Source: Nomia melanderi
Taxonomy: Eukaryota > Arthropoda > Insecta > Hymenoptera > Halictidae
Length of the DNA stretch: 64,000 nt
Assembly (NCBI RefSeq): GCF_051020985.1
Contig: NW_027475133.1
Coordinates: 1,054,001 to 1,118,000, forward strand
Direction: 5' to 3'
Made by a program: the position numbers and the translations under genes. The notes beneath the pieces were generated by a model. The model saw nothing but the letters and a program-made list of their open reading frames with translations. It was not told where the DNA came from and made no database searches. Positions 9,857-23,000 of this stretch are shown in pieces. The first letter of the stretch is position 1, and the number at the start of each line of letters is the position of its first letter.

Positions 9857-12212
9857 GGGTCAGGGGAAAATCCAAAATATATCTGGTGATATCACGGGTG
9901 CTATTACAGATAGCCCAAGAAAGAAAAGTGCATTGTCTGTATTAGGCCCCGGTGCATGAATCTGTGCAGCGGGAACGACCTCGGACCACCAGGGGCCGAG
10001 AAAACCACCGTCTCATGGGGCCGGACACTCAGGGTCAGGGAAAAATCCAATATATATCTGGTGATATCTCGGGTGCTATTACAGATAGCGCAATAAATCA
10101 AAGTGCATTGTCTGCAGGAGGCCCTAGCGCATGAATCTGTGCAGCGAGATCGATCTCTGACCACCAGGGGCCGAGAAAACCACCGACGCATGGGGCCGGG
10201 CACTCAGGGTCAGGGAAAAATCCAATATATATCTGGTGATATCTCGGGTTCTATTACAGATAGCGCGATAAATCAAAGTGCATTGTCTGTAGGAGGCCCT
10301 GGCGCGTGAATCTGTGCAGCGGGAACGACCTGGCACCACCAGGGGCCGAGAAAACCACCATCTCATGGGGCCGGACACTCAGGGTCAGGGAAAAATCCAA
10401 TATATATCTGGTGATATATCGGGTGCTATTACAGATAGCCCAAGAAATGAAAGTGCATTGTCTGTATTAGGACCCGGCGCATGAATCTGTGCAGCGGGAA
10501 CGACCTCGAACCACCAGGGGCCGAGAAAACCACCGTCTCATGGGGCCGGACAGTCAGGGTCAGGGGAAAATCCAAAATATATCTGGTGATATCTCGGGTG
10601 CTATTACAGATAGCCCAAGAAATCAAAGTGCATTGTCTGTATTAGGCCCCGGTGCATGAATCTGTGCAGCGGGAACGACCTCGGACCACCAGGGGCCGAG
10701 AAAACCACCGTCTCATGGGGCCGGACACTCAGGGTCAGGGAAAAATCCAATATATATCTGGTGATATCTCGGGTGCTATTACAGATAGCGCAATAAATCA
10801 AAGTGCATTGTCTGCAGGAGGCCCTAGCGCATGAATCTGTGCAGCGAGATCGATCTCTGACCACCAGGGGCCGAGAAAACCACCGACGCATGGGGCCGGG
10901 CACTCAGGGTCAGGGAAAAATCCAATATATATCTGGTGATATCTCGGGTTCTATTACAGATAGCGCGATAAATCAAAGTGCATTGTCTGTAGGAGGCCCT
11001 GGCGCGTGAATCTGTGCAGCGGGAACGACCTGGGACCACCAGGGGCCGAGAAAACCACCATCTCATGGGGCCGGACACTCAGGGTCAGGGAAAAATCCAA
11101 TATATATCTGGTGATATATCGGGTGCTATTACAGATAGCCCAAGAAATGAAAGTGCATTGTCTGTATTAGGACCCGGCGCATGAATCTGTGCAGCGGGAA
11201 CGACCTCGAACCACCAGGGGCCGAGAAAACCACCGTCTCATGGGGCCGGACAGTCAGGGTCAGGGAAAAATCCAATATATTTCTGGTGATATCTCGGGTG
11301 CTATTACAGATAGCCCAAGAAATCAAAGTGCATTGTCTGTATTAGGCCCCGGTGCATGAATCTGTTCAGCGGGAACGACCTCGGACCACCAGGGGCCGAG
11401 AAAACCACCGTCTCATGGGGCCGGACACTCAGGGTCAGGGAAAAATCCAATATATATCTGGTGATATCTCGGGTGCTATTACAGATAGCGCAATAAATCA
11501 AAGTGCATTGTCTGCAGGAGGCCCTAGCGCATGAATCTGTGCAGCGAGATCGATCTCTGACCACCAGGGGCCGAGAAAACCACCGACGCATGGGGCCGGG
11601 CACTCAGGGTCAGGGAAAAATCCAATATATATCTGGTGATATCTCGGGTTCTATTACAGATAGCGCGATAAATCAAAGTGCATTGTCTGTAGGAGGCCCT
11701 GGCGCGTGAATCTGTGCAGCGGGAACGACCTGGGACCACCAGGGGCCGAGAAAACCACCATCTCATGGGGCCGGACACTCAGGGTCAGGGAAAAATCCAA
11801 TATATATCTGGTGATATATCGGGTGCTATTACAGATAGCCCAAGAAATGAAAGTGCATTGTCTGTATTAGGACCCGGCGCATGAATCTGTGCAGCGGGAA
11901 CGACCTCGAACCACCAGGGGCCGAGAAAACCACCGTCTCATGGGGCCGGACAGTCAGGGTCAGGGAAAAATCCAATATATTTCTGGTGATATCTCGGGTG
12001 CTATTACAGATAGCCCAAGAAATCAAAGTGCATTGTCTGTATTAGGCCCCGGTGCATGAATCTGTGCAGCGGGAACGACCTCGGACCACCAGGGGCCGAG
12101 AAAACCACCGTCTCATGGGGCCGGACACTCAGGGTCAGGGAAAAATCCAATATATATCTGGTGATATCTCGGGTGCTATTACAGATAGCGCAATAAATCA
12201 AAGTGCATTGTC
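9857..12212. repeat. 700-bp four-monomer higher-order repeat, three copies plus a partial
   Basis: Copies at 9,857-10,556, 10,557-11,256 and 11,257-11,956, with a partial fourth to about 12,212. Each has, in order: a CCCAAGAAATC/TTAGGCCCCGGTGC tail; CTGCAGGAGGCCCTAGCGC with GCAGCGAGATCGATCTCTG; a CGGGTTCTATTACAG monomer ending GGCGCGTG; and GGTGATATATCGGG with the CCCAAGAAATG tail. The copies differ by a few substitutions, for example TGGCACC at 10,331 against TGGGACC at 11,031, and TCTGTTCAGC at 11,361. Confidence 0.9.
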
Positions 12213-15200
12213 TGTAGGAGGCCCTGGCGCATGAATCTGTGTAGCGGGAACGACCTCGGACCACCAGAGGCAGAGAAAACCACAGTCTCATGGGGCCGGA
12301 CACTCAGGGTCAGTGAAAGATCCAATATATATCTGGTGGTATCTCGGGTGCTATTACAGATAGCGTAATAAATAAATGTGCATTGTCTGTAGGACGCCCT
12401 GGCGCATGAATCTGTGCAGCGGGAACGACCTCGGACCACCAGGGGCCGAGAAAACCACAGTCTCATGGGGCCGGACACTCAGGGTCAGGGGAAAATCCAA
12501 CATATATCTGGTGATATCTCGGGTTATATTACAGATAGCACAATAAATCAAAGTGCATTGTCTGTATTAGGACCCGGCGCATGAATCTGTGCAGCGGGAA
12601 CGACCTCGGATCACCATGGGCCGAGAAAACCACCGTCTCATGGGGCCGGACACTCAGGGTCAGTGAAAAATCCAATATATATCTGGTGATATCTCGGGTG
12701 CTATTACAGATAGCGCAATAAATCAAAGTGCATTGTCTGTAGGAGGCCCTGGCGCATGAATCTGTGCAGCGGGAACGACCTCGGACCACCAGGGGCCGAG
12801 AAAACCACAGTCTCATGGGGCCGGACACTCAGGGTCAGGGGAAAATCCAATATATATCTGGTGATATCTCGGGTGCTATTAGAGATAGCGCAATAAACCA
12901 AAGTGTATTATCTGCAGGAGGCCCTGGCGCATGAATCTGTGCAACGGGAACGACCTCGGACCACCAGGGGCCGAGAAAACCACCGTCTCATGGGGCCGGA
13001 CACTCAGGGTCAGTGAAAAATCCAATATATATCTGGTTATATCTCGAGTGCTATTACAGATAGCGCAATAAATCAAAGTGCATTGTCTGTAGGAGGACCT
13101 TGCGCATGAATCTGTGCAGCGGGAACTACCTCGGACCACCAGGGGCCGAGAAAACCACCGTCTCATGGGGCCGGACAGTCAGGGTCAGGGAAAAATCCAA
13201 TATATTTCTGGTGATATCTCGGGTTATATTACAGATAGAACAATAAATCAAAGTGCATTGTTTGTAGGAGGCCCTGGTGCATGAATCTGTGCAGCGGGAA
13301 CGACCTGGGACCACCAGGGGCCGAGAAAACCACCGACACATGGGGCCGGACAATCAGGGTCAGGGAAATGTCCAATATATATCGGGTGATATCTCAGGTG
13401 CTAGTAGAGATAGCGCAATAAACCAAAGTGAATTATCTGCAGGAGGCCCTGGCGCATGAATCTGTGCAGCGGGAACGACCTCGAACCACCAGGGGCCGAG
13501 AAAACCACCGTCTCATGGGGCCGGACACTCAGGCTCAGGGAAAAATCCAATATATATCTGGTGATATCTCGGGTGCTATTACAGATAGCCCAAGAAATCA
13601 AAGTGCATTGTCTGTATTAGGCCCCGGTGCATGAATCTGTGCAGCGGGAACGACCTCGGACCACCAGGGGCCGAGAAAACCACCGTCTCATGGGGCCGGA
13701 CACTCAGGGTCAGGGAAAAATCCAATATATATCTGGTGATATCTCGGGTGCTATTACAGATAGCGCAATAAATCAGAGTGCATTGTCTGTAGGAGGCCCT
13801 GGCGCATGAATCTGTGTAGCGGGAACGACCTCGGACCACCAGAGGCCGAGAAAACCACAGTCTCATGGGGCCGGGCGCTCAGGGTCAGGGGAAAATCCAA
13901 TATATATCTGGTGATATCTCGGGTGCTATTAGAGATAGCGCAATAAACCAAAGTGAATTATCTGCAGGAGGCCCTGGCGCATGAATCTGTGCAACGGGAA
14001 CGACCTCGGACCACCAGGGGCCGAGAAAACCACAGTCTCATGGGGCCGGACACTCAGGGTCAGGGAAGAATCCAATATATATCTGGTGATATCTCGGGTG
14101 CTATTACAGATAGCGCAATAAATCAAAGTGCATTGTCTGTAGGAGGCTCAGGCGAATGAATCTGTGCAGCGGGAACGACCTCGGACCACCAGGGGCCGAG
14201 AAAACCACAGTCTCATGGGGCCGGACACTCAGGGTCAGGGGAAAATCCAATATATATCTGGTGATATCTCGGGTGCTATTACAGATAGCGCAATAAACCA
14301 AAGTGCATTGTCTGTAGGAGGCTCTTGCGAATGAATCTGTACCGCAGGAACGACCTCGGACCACCAGTGGCCGAGAAAATTACAGATATTCGGAATCCGT
14401 CACCCAAGGTCATGTAAAAATCCAGCAAATATCTGGTGATATCTCGGGTGCTATTAGAGATAGCGCAATAAACCAAAGTGCATTGTCTGTAGGAGGCCCA
14501 GGCGAATGAATCTGTGCAGCGGAAACGACCTCGGACCACCAGGGACCGAGAAAATCACCGTCTCATGGAGCCGGACACTCAGGGTCAGGGAAAAATCCAA
14601 TATATATCTGGTGATATCTCGGGTGCCATTAGAGATAGCGCAATAAACCAAAGTGAATTATCTGCAGGAGGCCCTGGCGCATGAATCTGTGCAGCGGGAA
14701 CGACCTCGGATCACCAGGGTCCGAGATAACCACCGTCTCATGGGGCCGGACACCCAGGGTCGGGGAAAAATCCAATATATATCTGGTGATATCTCGGGTG
14801 CTATTACAGATAGCGCAATAAATCAGAGTGCATTGTCTGTAGGAGGCCCTGGCGCATGAATCTGTGTAGCGGGAACGACCTCGGACCACCAGAGGCCGGG
14901 AAAACCACAGTCTCATGGGGCCGGACGCTCAGGGTCAGGGGAAAATCCAATATATATCTGGTGATATCTCGGGTGCTATTAGAGATAGCGCAATAAACCA
15001 AAGTGAATTATCTGCAGGAGGCCCTGGCACATGAATCTGTGCAACGGGAACGACCTCGGACCACCCGGGGCCGAGAAAACCACAGTCTCATGGGGCCGGA
15101 CACACAGGGTCAGGGGAAAATCCAACATATATCTGGTGATATCTCGGGTGCTATTACAGATAGCGCAATAAATCAAAGTGAATAGTCTGTAGGAGGCCCT

Positions 15201-16370
15201 GGCGCATGAATCTGTGCAGCCGGAACGACCTCGAACCACCAGGGGCCGCGAAAACCACCGTCTCATGGGGCCGGACACTCAGGGTCAGTGAAAGATCCAA
15301 TATATATCTGGTGGTATCTCGGGTGCTATTACAGATAGCGTAATAAATAAATGTGCATTGACTGTAGGAGGCCCTGGCGCATGAATCTGTGCAGAGGGAA
15401 CGACCTCGGACCACCAGGGGCCGAGAAAACCACCGTCTCATGGGGCCGGACACTCAGGGTCAGGGAAGAATCCATTATATATCTGGTGATATCTCGGGTG
15501 CTATTAGAGATAGCGCAATAAACCAAAGTGAATTATCTGCCGTAGGCCCTGGCGCATGAATCTGTGCAGCGGGAACGACCTCGGATCACCAGGGTCCGAG
15601 ATAACCACCGTCTCATGGGGCCGGACATTCAGGGTCAGGGGAAAATCTAATATATATCTGGTGATATCTCGGGTGCTATTAGAGATACCGCAATAAACCA
15701 AAGTGAATTATCTGCAGGAGGCCCTGGCGCATGAATCTGTGCAGCGGGAACGACCTCGGATCACCAGGGTCCGAGAAGACCACCGTCTTATGGGGCCGGA
15801 CACTCAGGGTCAGGGAAAAATCTATCATATATCTGGTGATATCTCGGGTGCTATTACAGATAGCGCAATAAACCGAAGTGAATTATCTGCAGGAGGCCCT
15901 GGCGCATGAATCTGTGCAGCGGGAACGACCTCGGATCACCAGGGGCCGAGAAAACCACCGTCTCATGGGGCCGGACACTCAGGGTCAGTGAAAAATCCAA
16001 TATATATCTGGTGATATCTCGGGTGCTATTACAGATAGCGCAATAAATCAAAGTGCATTGTCTGTAGGAGGCCCTGGCGCATGAATCTGTGCAGCGGGAA
16101 CGACCTCGGACCACCAGGGGCCGAGAAAACCACAGTCTCATGGGGCCGGACACTCAGGGTCAGGGGAAAATCCAATATATATCTGGTGATATCTCGGGTG
16201 CTATTAGAGATAGCGCAATAAACCAAAGTGTATTATCTGCAGGAGGCCCTGGCGCATGAATCTGTGCAACGGGAACGACCTCGGACCACCAGGGGCCGAG
16301 AAAACCACCGTCTCATGGGGCCGGACACTCAGGGTCAGTGAAAAATCCAATATATATCTGGTTATATCTC
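12213..16370. repeat. Mixed monomers, end of the first variant zone
   Basis: Monomer types typical of the first 12 kb continue here. 13,740-14,050 and 14,790-15,100 repeat at a spacing of 1,050 bp (six monomers), and the same set occurs at 7,790-8,110. 12,580-13,080 resembles 15,905-16,400 at a spacing of 3,325 bp (19 monomers). One diverged segment lies at 14,380. No gene or foreign insert is visible. Confidence 0.75.
14380..14416. repeat. Diverged 37-bp segment, instance 6
   Basis: Follows the GGCTCTTGCGAATG leader (14,322). The monomer after it carries the AGGCCCAGGCGAATG tail, the same succession as at 5,980-6,120. Confidence 0.85.
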
Positions 16371-17065
16371 GGGTGCTATTAGAGATAGCGAAATAAATCA
16401 AAGTGAATTATCTGCAGGAGGCCCTGGCGCGAGCATCTGTGCAGCGGGAACGACCTCGGACCACCAGGGGCCAAGAAAACCACCGTCTCATGGCGCCGGA
16501 CACTCAGGGTCAGGGAAAAATCCAATATATATCTGGTGATATCTCGGGTGCTATTAGAGATAGCCAAATAAATCAAAGTGCATTGTCGGTAGGAGGCCCT
16601 GGCGCATGAATCTGTGCAGCGGGAACGACCTCGGACCACCAGGGGCCGGGAAAACCACAGTCTCATGGGGCCGGACACTCAGGGTCAGGGGAAAATCCAA
16701 TATATATCTGGTGATATCTCGGGTGCTATTAGAGATAGCGCAATACACCAAAGTGAATTATCTGCAGGAGGCCCTGGCGCATGCATCTGTGCAGCGGGAA
16801 CGACCTCGGACCACCAGGGGCCAAGAAAACCACCGTCTCATGGCGCCGGACACTCAGGGTCAGGGAAAAATCCAATATATATCTGGTGATATCTCGGGTG
16901 CTATTAGAGATAGCCCAATAAATCAAAGTGCATTGTCGGTAGGAGGCCCTGGCGCATGAATCTGTGCAGCGGGAACGACCTCGTACCACCAGGGGCCGGG
17001 AAAACCACAGTCTCATGGGGCCGGACACTCAGGGACAGGGGAAAATCCAATATATATCTGGTGAT
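16370..17065. repeat. 350-bp dimer in two tandem copies
   Basis: 16,370-16,719 and 16,720-17,065 share the succession GGCCAAGAAAACC with CATGGCGCCGG in the first monomer, then GTCGGTAGG and GGCCGGGAAAACC in the second. Differences include GGCGCGAGCATC against GGCGCATGCATC. The same dimer appears at about 19,540-19,900 and 52,610-52,970. Confidence 0.8.
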
Positions 17066-18404
17066 ATCTCGGGTGCTATTACAGATAGCGCAATAAATCA
17101 AAGTGCATTGTCTGTAGGAGGCCCTGGCGCATGAATCTGTGCAGCGGGAACGACCTCGGAACACCAGGGACCGAGAAAACCACCGCCTCATGTGGCCGGA
17201 CACTCAGGGTCAGTGAAAAATCCAATATATATGTGGTGATATCTCGGGTGCTATTACAGATAGCGGAATAAATCAAAGTGCATTATCTGTAGGAGACCCT
17301 GGCGCATGAATCTGTGCAGCGGGAACGACCTCGGAACACCAGGGACCGAGAAAACCACCGTCTCATGGGGCCGGACACTCAGGGTCAGTGAAAAATCCAA
17401 TATATATGTGGTGATATCTCGGGTGCTATTACACATAGCGCAATAAATCAAAGTGAATTATCTGCAGTAGGCCCTGGCGCATGAATCTGTGCAGCGGGAA
17501 CGACCTCGGACCACCAGGGGCCGAGAAAACTACCGTCTCATGGGGCCGGTCACTCAGGGTCAGTGAAAAATGGAATATATATCTGCTGATATCTCGGGTG
17601 CTATTAGAGATAGCGCAATAAACCAAAGTGAATTATCTGCAGGAGGCCCTGGCGCATGAATCTGTGCAGCGGGAACGACCTCGGACCACCAGGGGCCGAG
17701 AAAACGACCGTCTCATGGGGCCGGACACTCAGGGTCAGGGAAAAATCCAATATATATCTGGTGATATCTCGGGTGCTATTACAGATATCGCAATAAACCA
17801 AAGTGCACTGTCTGTAGGAGGCCCTGGCGCATGAATCTGGGCAGCGGGAACGACCTCGGACCACCAGGGGCCGAGAAAACCACCGTCTCATGGGTCCGGA
17901 CACTCAGGGTCAGGGGAAAATCCAATATATATCTGGTGATATCTCGGGTGATATTAGAGATAGCGCAATAAACCAAAGTGAATTATCTGAAGGATGCCCT
18001 GGCGCATGCATCTGTGCAGCGGGAACGACCTCGGACCACCAGGGGCCAAGAAAACCACCGTCTCATGGCGCCGGACACTCAGGGTCAGGGAAAAATCCAA
18101 TATATATATGGTGATATCTCGGGTGCTATTTGAGATAGCGCAATAAATCAAAGTGCATTGTCTGTAGGAGGCCCAGGCGCATGAATCTGGCCAGCGGGAA
18201 CGACCTCGGACCACCATGGGCCGAGAAAACCACAGTCTCATGGGGCCGGACACTCAGGGTCAGGGGAAAATCCAATATATATCTGGTGATATCTCGGGTG
18301 CTATTACAGATAGCGCAATAAACCAAAGTGCATTGTCTGTAGGAGGCCCTTGCGAATGATTCTGTGCCGCAGGAACGACCTCGGACCACCAGTGGCCGAG
18401 AAAA
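17066..18404. repeat. Mixed monomers with a module repeated at 53.7-54.0 kb
   Basis: 17,330-17,640 matches 53,725-54,035: GACCGAG, then ATATATGTGGTG, CTGCAGTAGG, AAAACTACCG with CCGGTCACTC, and CTGCTGATATC in the same order. The spacing is 36,395 bp, which is 208 monomers minus the 5-bp drift expected over that span. No other sequence is present. Confidence 0.75.
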
Positions 18405-18441
18405 TTACAGATATTCGGAATCCCTAACCCAAGGTCATGTA
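18405..18441. repeat. Diverged 37-bp segment, instance 7
   Basis: Carries TCCCTAACCC where the others have TCCGTCACCC. The leader is GGCCCTTGCGAATGATTC. Confidence 0.85.
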
Positions 18442-19139
18442 AAAATCCAGCAAATATCTGGTGATATCTCGGGTGCTATTAGAGATAGCGTAATAAACCA
18501 AAGTGCATTGTCTGTAGGAGGCCCTGGCGAATGAATCTGTTCAGCGGGAACGACCTAGGACCACCAGGGGCCGAGAAAACCACCGACTCACGGGGCCGGA
18601 CACTCAGGGTCAGGGGAAAATCCAATATATATCTGGTGATATCTCGCGTGCTATTACAGATAGCGCAATAAACCAAAGTGAATTATCTGCAGGAGGCCCT
18701 GGCGCGAGCATCTGTGCAGCGGGAACGACCTCGGACCACCAGGGGCCAAGAAAACCACCGTCTCATGGCGCCGGACACTCAGGGTCAGGGAAAAATCCAA
18801 TATATATCTGGTGATATCTCGGGTGCTATTAGAGATAGCGCACTAAATCAAAGTGCATTGTCTGTAGGAGGCCCAGGCGCATGAATCTGGCCAGCGGGAA
18901 CGACCTCGGACCACCAGGGGCCGAGAAAACCACAGTCTCATGGAGCCGGACACTCAGGGTCAGGGAAAAATCCAATATATATCTGGTGATATTTCGGGTG
19001 CTATTACAGATAGCGCAATAAATCAAAGTGCATTGTCTGTAGGAGGCCCAGGCGAATGAATCTGTGCAGCGGGAACGACCTCGGACCACCAGGGGCCGAG
19101 AAAACCACCGTCTCATGGATCCGGACACTCAGGGTCAGG
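18442..19139. repeat. Mixed monomers between two diverged segments
   Basis: Four monomers. They include a GGCGCGAGCATC / GGCCAAG / GGCGCCGG type at 18,705-18,780 like that at 16,430, and GGCCCAGGCGCATGAATCTGGCCAGC at 18,870, shared with 18,172 and 52,990. Confidence 0.75.
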
Positions 19140-20455
19140 GGAAAATCCAATATATATCTGGTGATATCTCGGGTGCAATTACAGATAGCGCAAGAAACCA
19201 AAGTGCATTGTCTGTAGGAGGCCCTTGCGAATGAATCTGTGCCGCAGGAACGACCTCGGACCACCAGTGGCCGAGAAAATTACAGATATTCGGAATCCGT
19301 CACCCAAGATCATGTAAAAATCCAGCAAATATCTGGTGATATCTCGGGTGCTATTAGAGATAGCGCAATAAATCAAAGTGCATTGTCTGTAGGAGGCCCA
19401 GGCGAATAAATCTGGTCAGCTGGAACGACCTCGGACCACCAGGGGCCGAGAAAACCACAGTCTCATGGGGCCGCACACTCAGGGTCAGGGTAAAATCCAA
19501 TATTTATCTGGTGATATCTCGGGTGCTATTACAGATAGCCCAATAAATCAAAGTGCATTGTCGGTAGGAGGCCCTGGCGCATGAATCTGTGCAGCGGGAA
19601 CGACCTCAGACCACCAGGGGCCGGGAAAACCACAGTCTCATGGGGCCGGACACTCAGGGCCAGGGGAAAATCCAATGTATATCTGGTGATATCTCGGGTG
19701 CTATTAGAGATAGCGCAATAAACCAAAGTGAATTATCTGCAGGAGGCCCTGGCGCATGCATCTGTGCAGCGGGAACGACCTCGGACCACCAGGGGCCAAG
19801 AAAACCACCGTCTCATGGCGCCGGACACTCAGGGTCAGGGAAAAATCCAATATATATCTGGTGATATCTCGGGTGCTATTAGAGATAGCGCAATAAATCA
19901 AAGTGCATTGTCTGTAGGAGGCCCAGGCGAATGAATCTGTGCAGCGGGAACGACCTCGGATCACCAGGGACCGAGAAAACCACCGTCTCATGGGGCCGGA
20001 CACTCGGGGTCAGTGAAATATCCAATATATATGTGTTGATATCTCGGGTGCTATTAGAGATAGCGCAATAAACCATAGTGAATTATCTGCAGGAGGCCCT
20101 GGCGCATGAATCTGTACAACGGGAGCGACCTCGGACCACCAGGGGCCGAGAAAACCACAGTCTCATGGGGCCGGACACTCAGGGTCAGGGGAAAATCCAA
20201 TATAGATCTGGTGATATCTCGGGTGCCATTACAGATAGCGCAACAAACCAAAGTGAATTATCTGCAGGAGGCCCTGGCGCATGAATCTGTGCAAGGGGAA
20301 CGACCTCGGACCACCAGGGGCCGAGAAAACCACAGTCTCATGCGGCCGGACTGTCAGGGTCAGGGAAAAATACAATATATATCAGGTGATATCTCGGGTG
20401 CTATTAGAGATAGCGAAATAAATCAAAGTGCATTGTCTGCAGGAGGCCCTGGCGC
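19140..20455. repeat. Module P, copy 1 (second copy at 52.0-53.7 kb)
   Basis: In order: GGGTGCAATTAC with CAAGAAACC, a diverged segment at 19,280, GGCGAATAAATCTGG, CCGCACACTC with AATATTTATC, CCCAATAAATC with GTCGGTAGG, ACCTCAGACC, GCATGCATC with GGCGCCGG, ATATGTGTTGATATC, ACAACGGGAGCGACC, and GCAAGGGGAACG with GGACTGTCAGG. The same series runs from about 52,035 to 53,700, with two additional monomers there. Confidence 0.85.
19280..19316. repeat. Diverged 37-bp segment, instance 8
   Basis: First carrier of the AAGATCATG sub-form (others to this point read AAGGTCATG). Instances 9, 10 and 11 share it, which ties this copy to the 46-52 kb region. Confidence 0.85.
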
Positions 20456-23000
20456 ATAAATCTGTGCCGCGGGATCGACCTCGGACCACCAGGGGCCGAG
20501 AAAACCACCGACACATGGGGCCGGACACTCAGGGTCGAGGAAAAATTCAATATATATCTGGTGATATCTCGGGTGCTCTTACAGATAGCGCACTAAACCA
20601 AGCTGAATTATCTGCAGGGGGCCCTGGCGCATGAATCTGTGCAGCGGGATCGACCTCGGACCACTAGGGGCCGAGAAAACCACCGTCTCATGGGGCAGGA
20701 CACTCAGGGTCAGTGAAAAATCCAATATATATCTGGTGATATCTCGGGTGCTATTACAGATAGCGCAATAAATCAAAGTGCATTGTCTGTAGGAGACGCT
20801 GGCGCATGAACCTGTGCAGCGGGAACGTTCTCGGACCACCAGGGGCCGAGAAAACGAACGTCTCATGGGGCCGGACGCTCAGGGTCAGTGAAAAATCCAA
20901 TATATATCTGGTGATATCTCGGGTGCTATTAGAGATAGCGCAATAAACCAAGGTGAATTATCTGCAGGAGGCCCTGGCGCATGAATCTGTGCAACGGGAA
21001 CGACCTCGGACCACCAGGGGCCGAGAAAACCACAGTCTCATGGGGCCCGATACTCAGGGTCGGGGAAAAATCCAATATATATCTGGTGATATCTCGGGTG
21101 CTATTAGAGATAGCGCAATAAACCAAAGTGAATTGTCTGCAAGAGGCCCTGGCGCATGAATCTGTGCAGCGGGAACGATCTCGGACCATCAGGGGCCGAG
21201 ACATCCACCGTCTCATGGGGCCGGACTCTCAGGGTCAGGGAAAAATCCAATATAGATCTGGTGATATCTCGGGTGCTATTACAGATAGCGCAATAAATCA
21301 AAGTGCATTGTCTGTAGGAGGCCCTGGCGCATGAATCTGTGCAGCGGGAACGACCTAGGACCACCCGGGGCCGAGACAACCACCGTCTCATGGGGCCGGA
21401 CACTCAGGGTCAGGGGAAAATCCAGTATATATCTGGTGATATCTCGGGTGCTATTAGAGATAGCGTAATAAACCAAAGTGCATTGTCTGTAGGAGGCCCT
21501 GGCGCATGAATCTGTGCAGCGGGAACGACCTCGGACCACCAGGGGCCGAGAAAACCACAGTCTCATGGGGCCGGACACTCAGGGTCAGGGGAAAATCCAG
21601 TATATATCTGGTGATATCTCGGGTGCTATTACAGATAGCGCAATAAATCAAAGTGCATTGTCTGTAGGAGGCCCTGGCGCATGAATCTGTGCAGCGGGAA
21701 CGACCTCGGACCACCAGGGGCCGAGAAAACCACAGTCTCATGGGGCCGGACGCTCAGGGTCAGGGGAATATCCAATATATATCTGGTGATATCTCGGGTG
21801 CTATTACAGATAGCGCAGTAAATCAAAGTGCATTGTCTGTAGGAGGCCCTGGCGCATGAATCTGTGCAGCGGGAACGACCGCGGACCACCAGGGGCCGAG
21901 AAAACCACAGTCTCATGGGGCCGAGAACTCAGGGTCAGGCAAAAATCCAATATATATCTGGTGATATCTCGGGTGCTATTACACATAGCGCATTAAACCA
22001 ACGCGCATTGTCTGTAGGAGGCCATGGCGCATGAATCTGTGCAGCGGGAACGACCGCGGACCACCAGGGGCCGAGAAAACCACAGTCTCATGGGGCCGGA
22101 CACTCAGGGTCAGGGGAAAATCCAATATAGATCTGGTGATATCTCGGGTGCTATTACAGATAGCGCAATAAATCAAAGTGCATTACCTGTAGGAGGCCCT
22201 GACGCATGAATCTGTGCAGCGGGAACGTCCTCGGACCTCCAGGGGCCGAGACAACGACCGTCTCATGGGGCCGGACGCTCAGGGTCAGTGAAAAATCCAA
22301 TATATATCTGGTGATCTCTCGGGTGCTATTACAGATAGCGCAATAAATCAAAGTGCATTGTCTGTAGGAGGCCCTGGCGCATGAATCTGTGCAGCGGGAA
22401 CGACCTCGGACCACCAGGGGCCGAGAAAACGACCGTCTCATGGGGCCGGACGCTCAGGGTCAGTGAAAAATCCAATATATATCTGGTGATATCTCGGGTG
22501 CTATAACAGATAGCGCAATAAATCAAAGTGCATTGTCTGTAGGAGGCCCTCGCGCATGAATCTGTGCAGCGGGAACAACCTCGGACCACCAGGTGCCGAG
22601 AAAACCACAGTCTCATGGGGCCGGACACTCAGGGTCGTGGGAAAATCCAATATATATCTGGTGATATCTCGGGTGCTATTAGAGATAGCGCAATAAACCA
22701 AAGTGAATTATCTGCAGGAGGCCCTGGCGCATGAATCTGTGCAGCGGGAACGACCTCGGATCACCAGGGGCCGAGAAAACTACCGTCTCATGGGGCCGGA
22801 TACTCAGGGTCAGGGGAAAATCCAATATATATCTGGTGATATCTCGGGTGCTATTACAGATAGCGCAATAAATCAAAGTGCAGTGTCTGTAGGAGGCCCT
22901 GGCGCATGAAACTGTGCAGCGGGAACGACCTCGGACCACCAGGGGCCGAGAAAACCACAGTCTCATGGGGCCGGACACTCAGGGTCAGTGAAAAATCCAA
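20456..23000. repeat. Mixed monomers, more uniform zone
   Basis: From about 20.5 kb the CCCAAGAAATC and ATAAATAAATG tails of the first 16 kb are absent, and the two major tail haplotypes dominate. AACGACCGTC, AACGAACGTC and GACATCCACCG variants mark individual monomers (20,855, 21,210, 22,255, 22,430). A GATCTCGGACCATCAG monomer at 21,178 recurs near 28,873 and 61,073. No gene. Confidence 0.75.
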
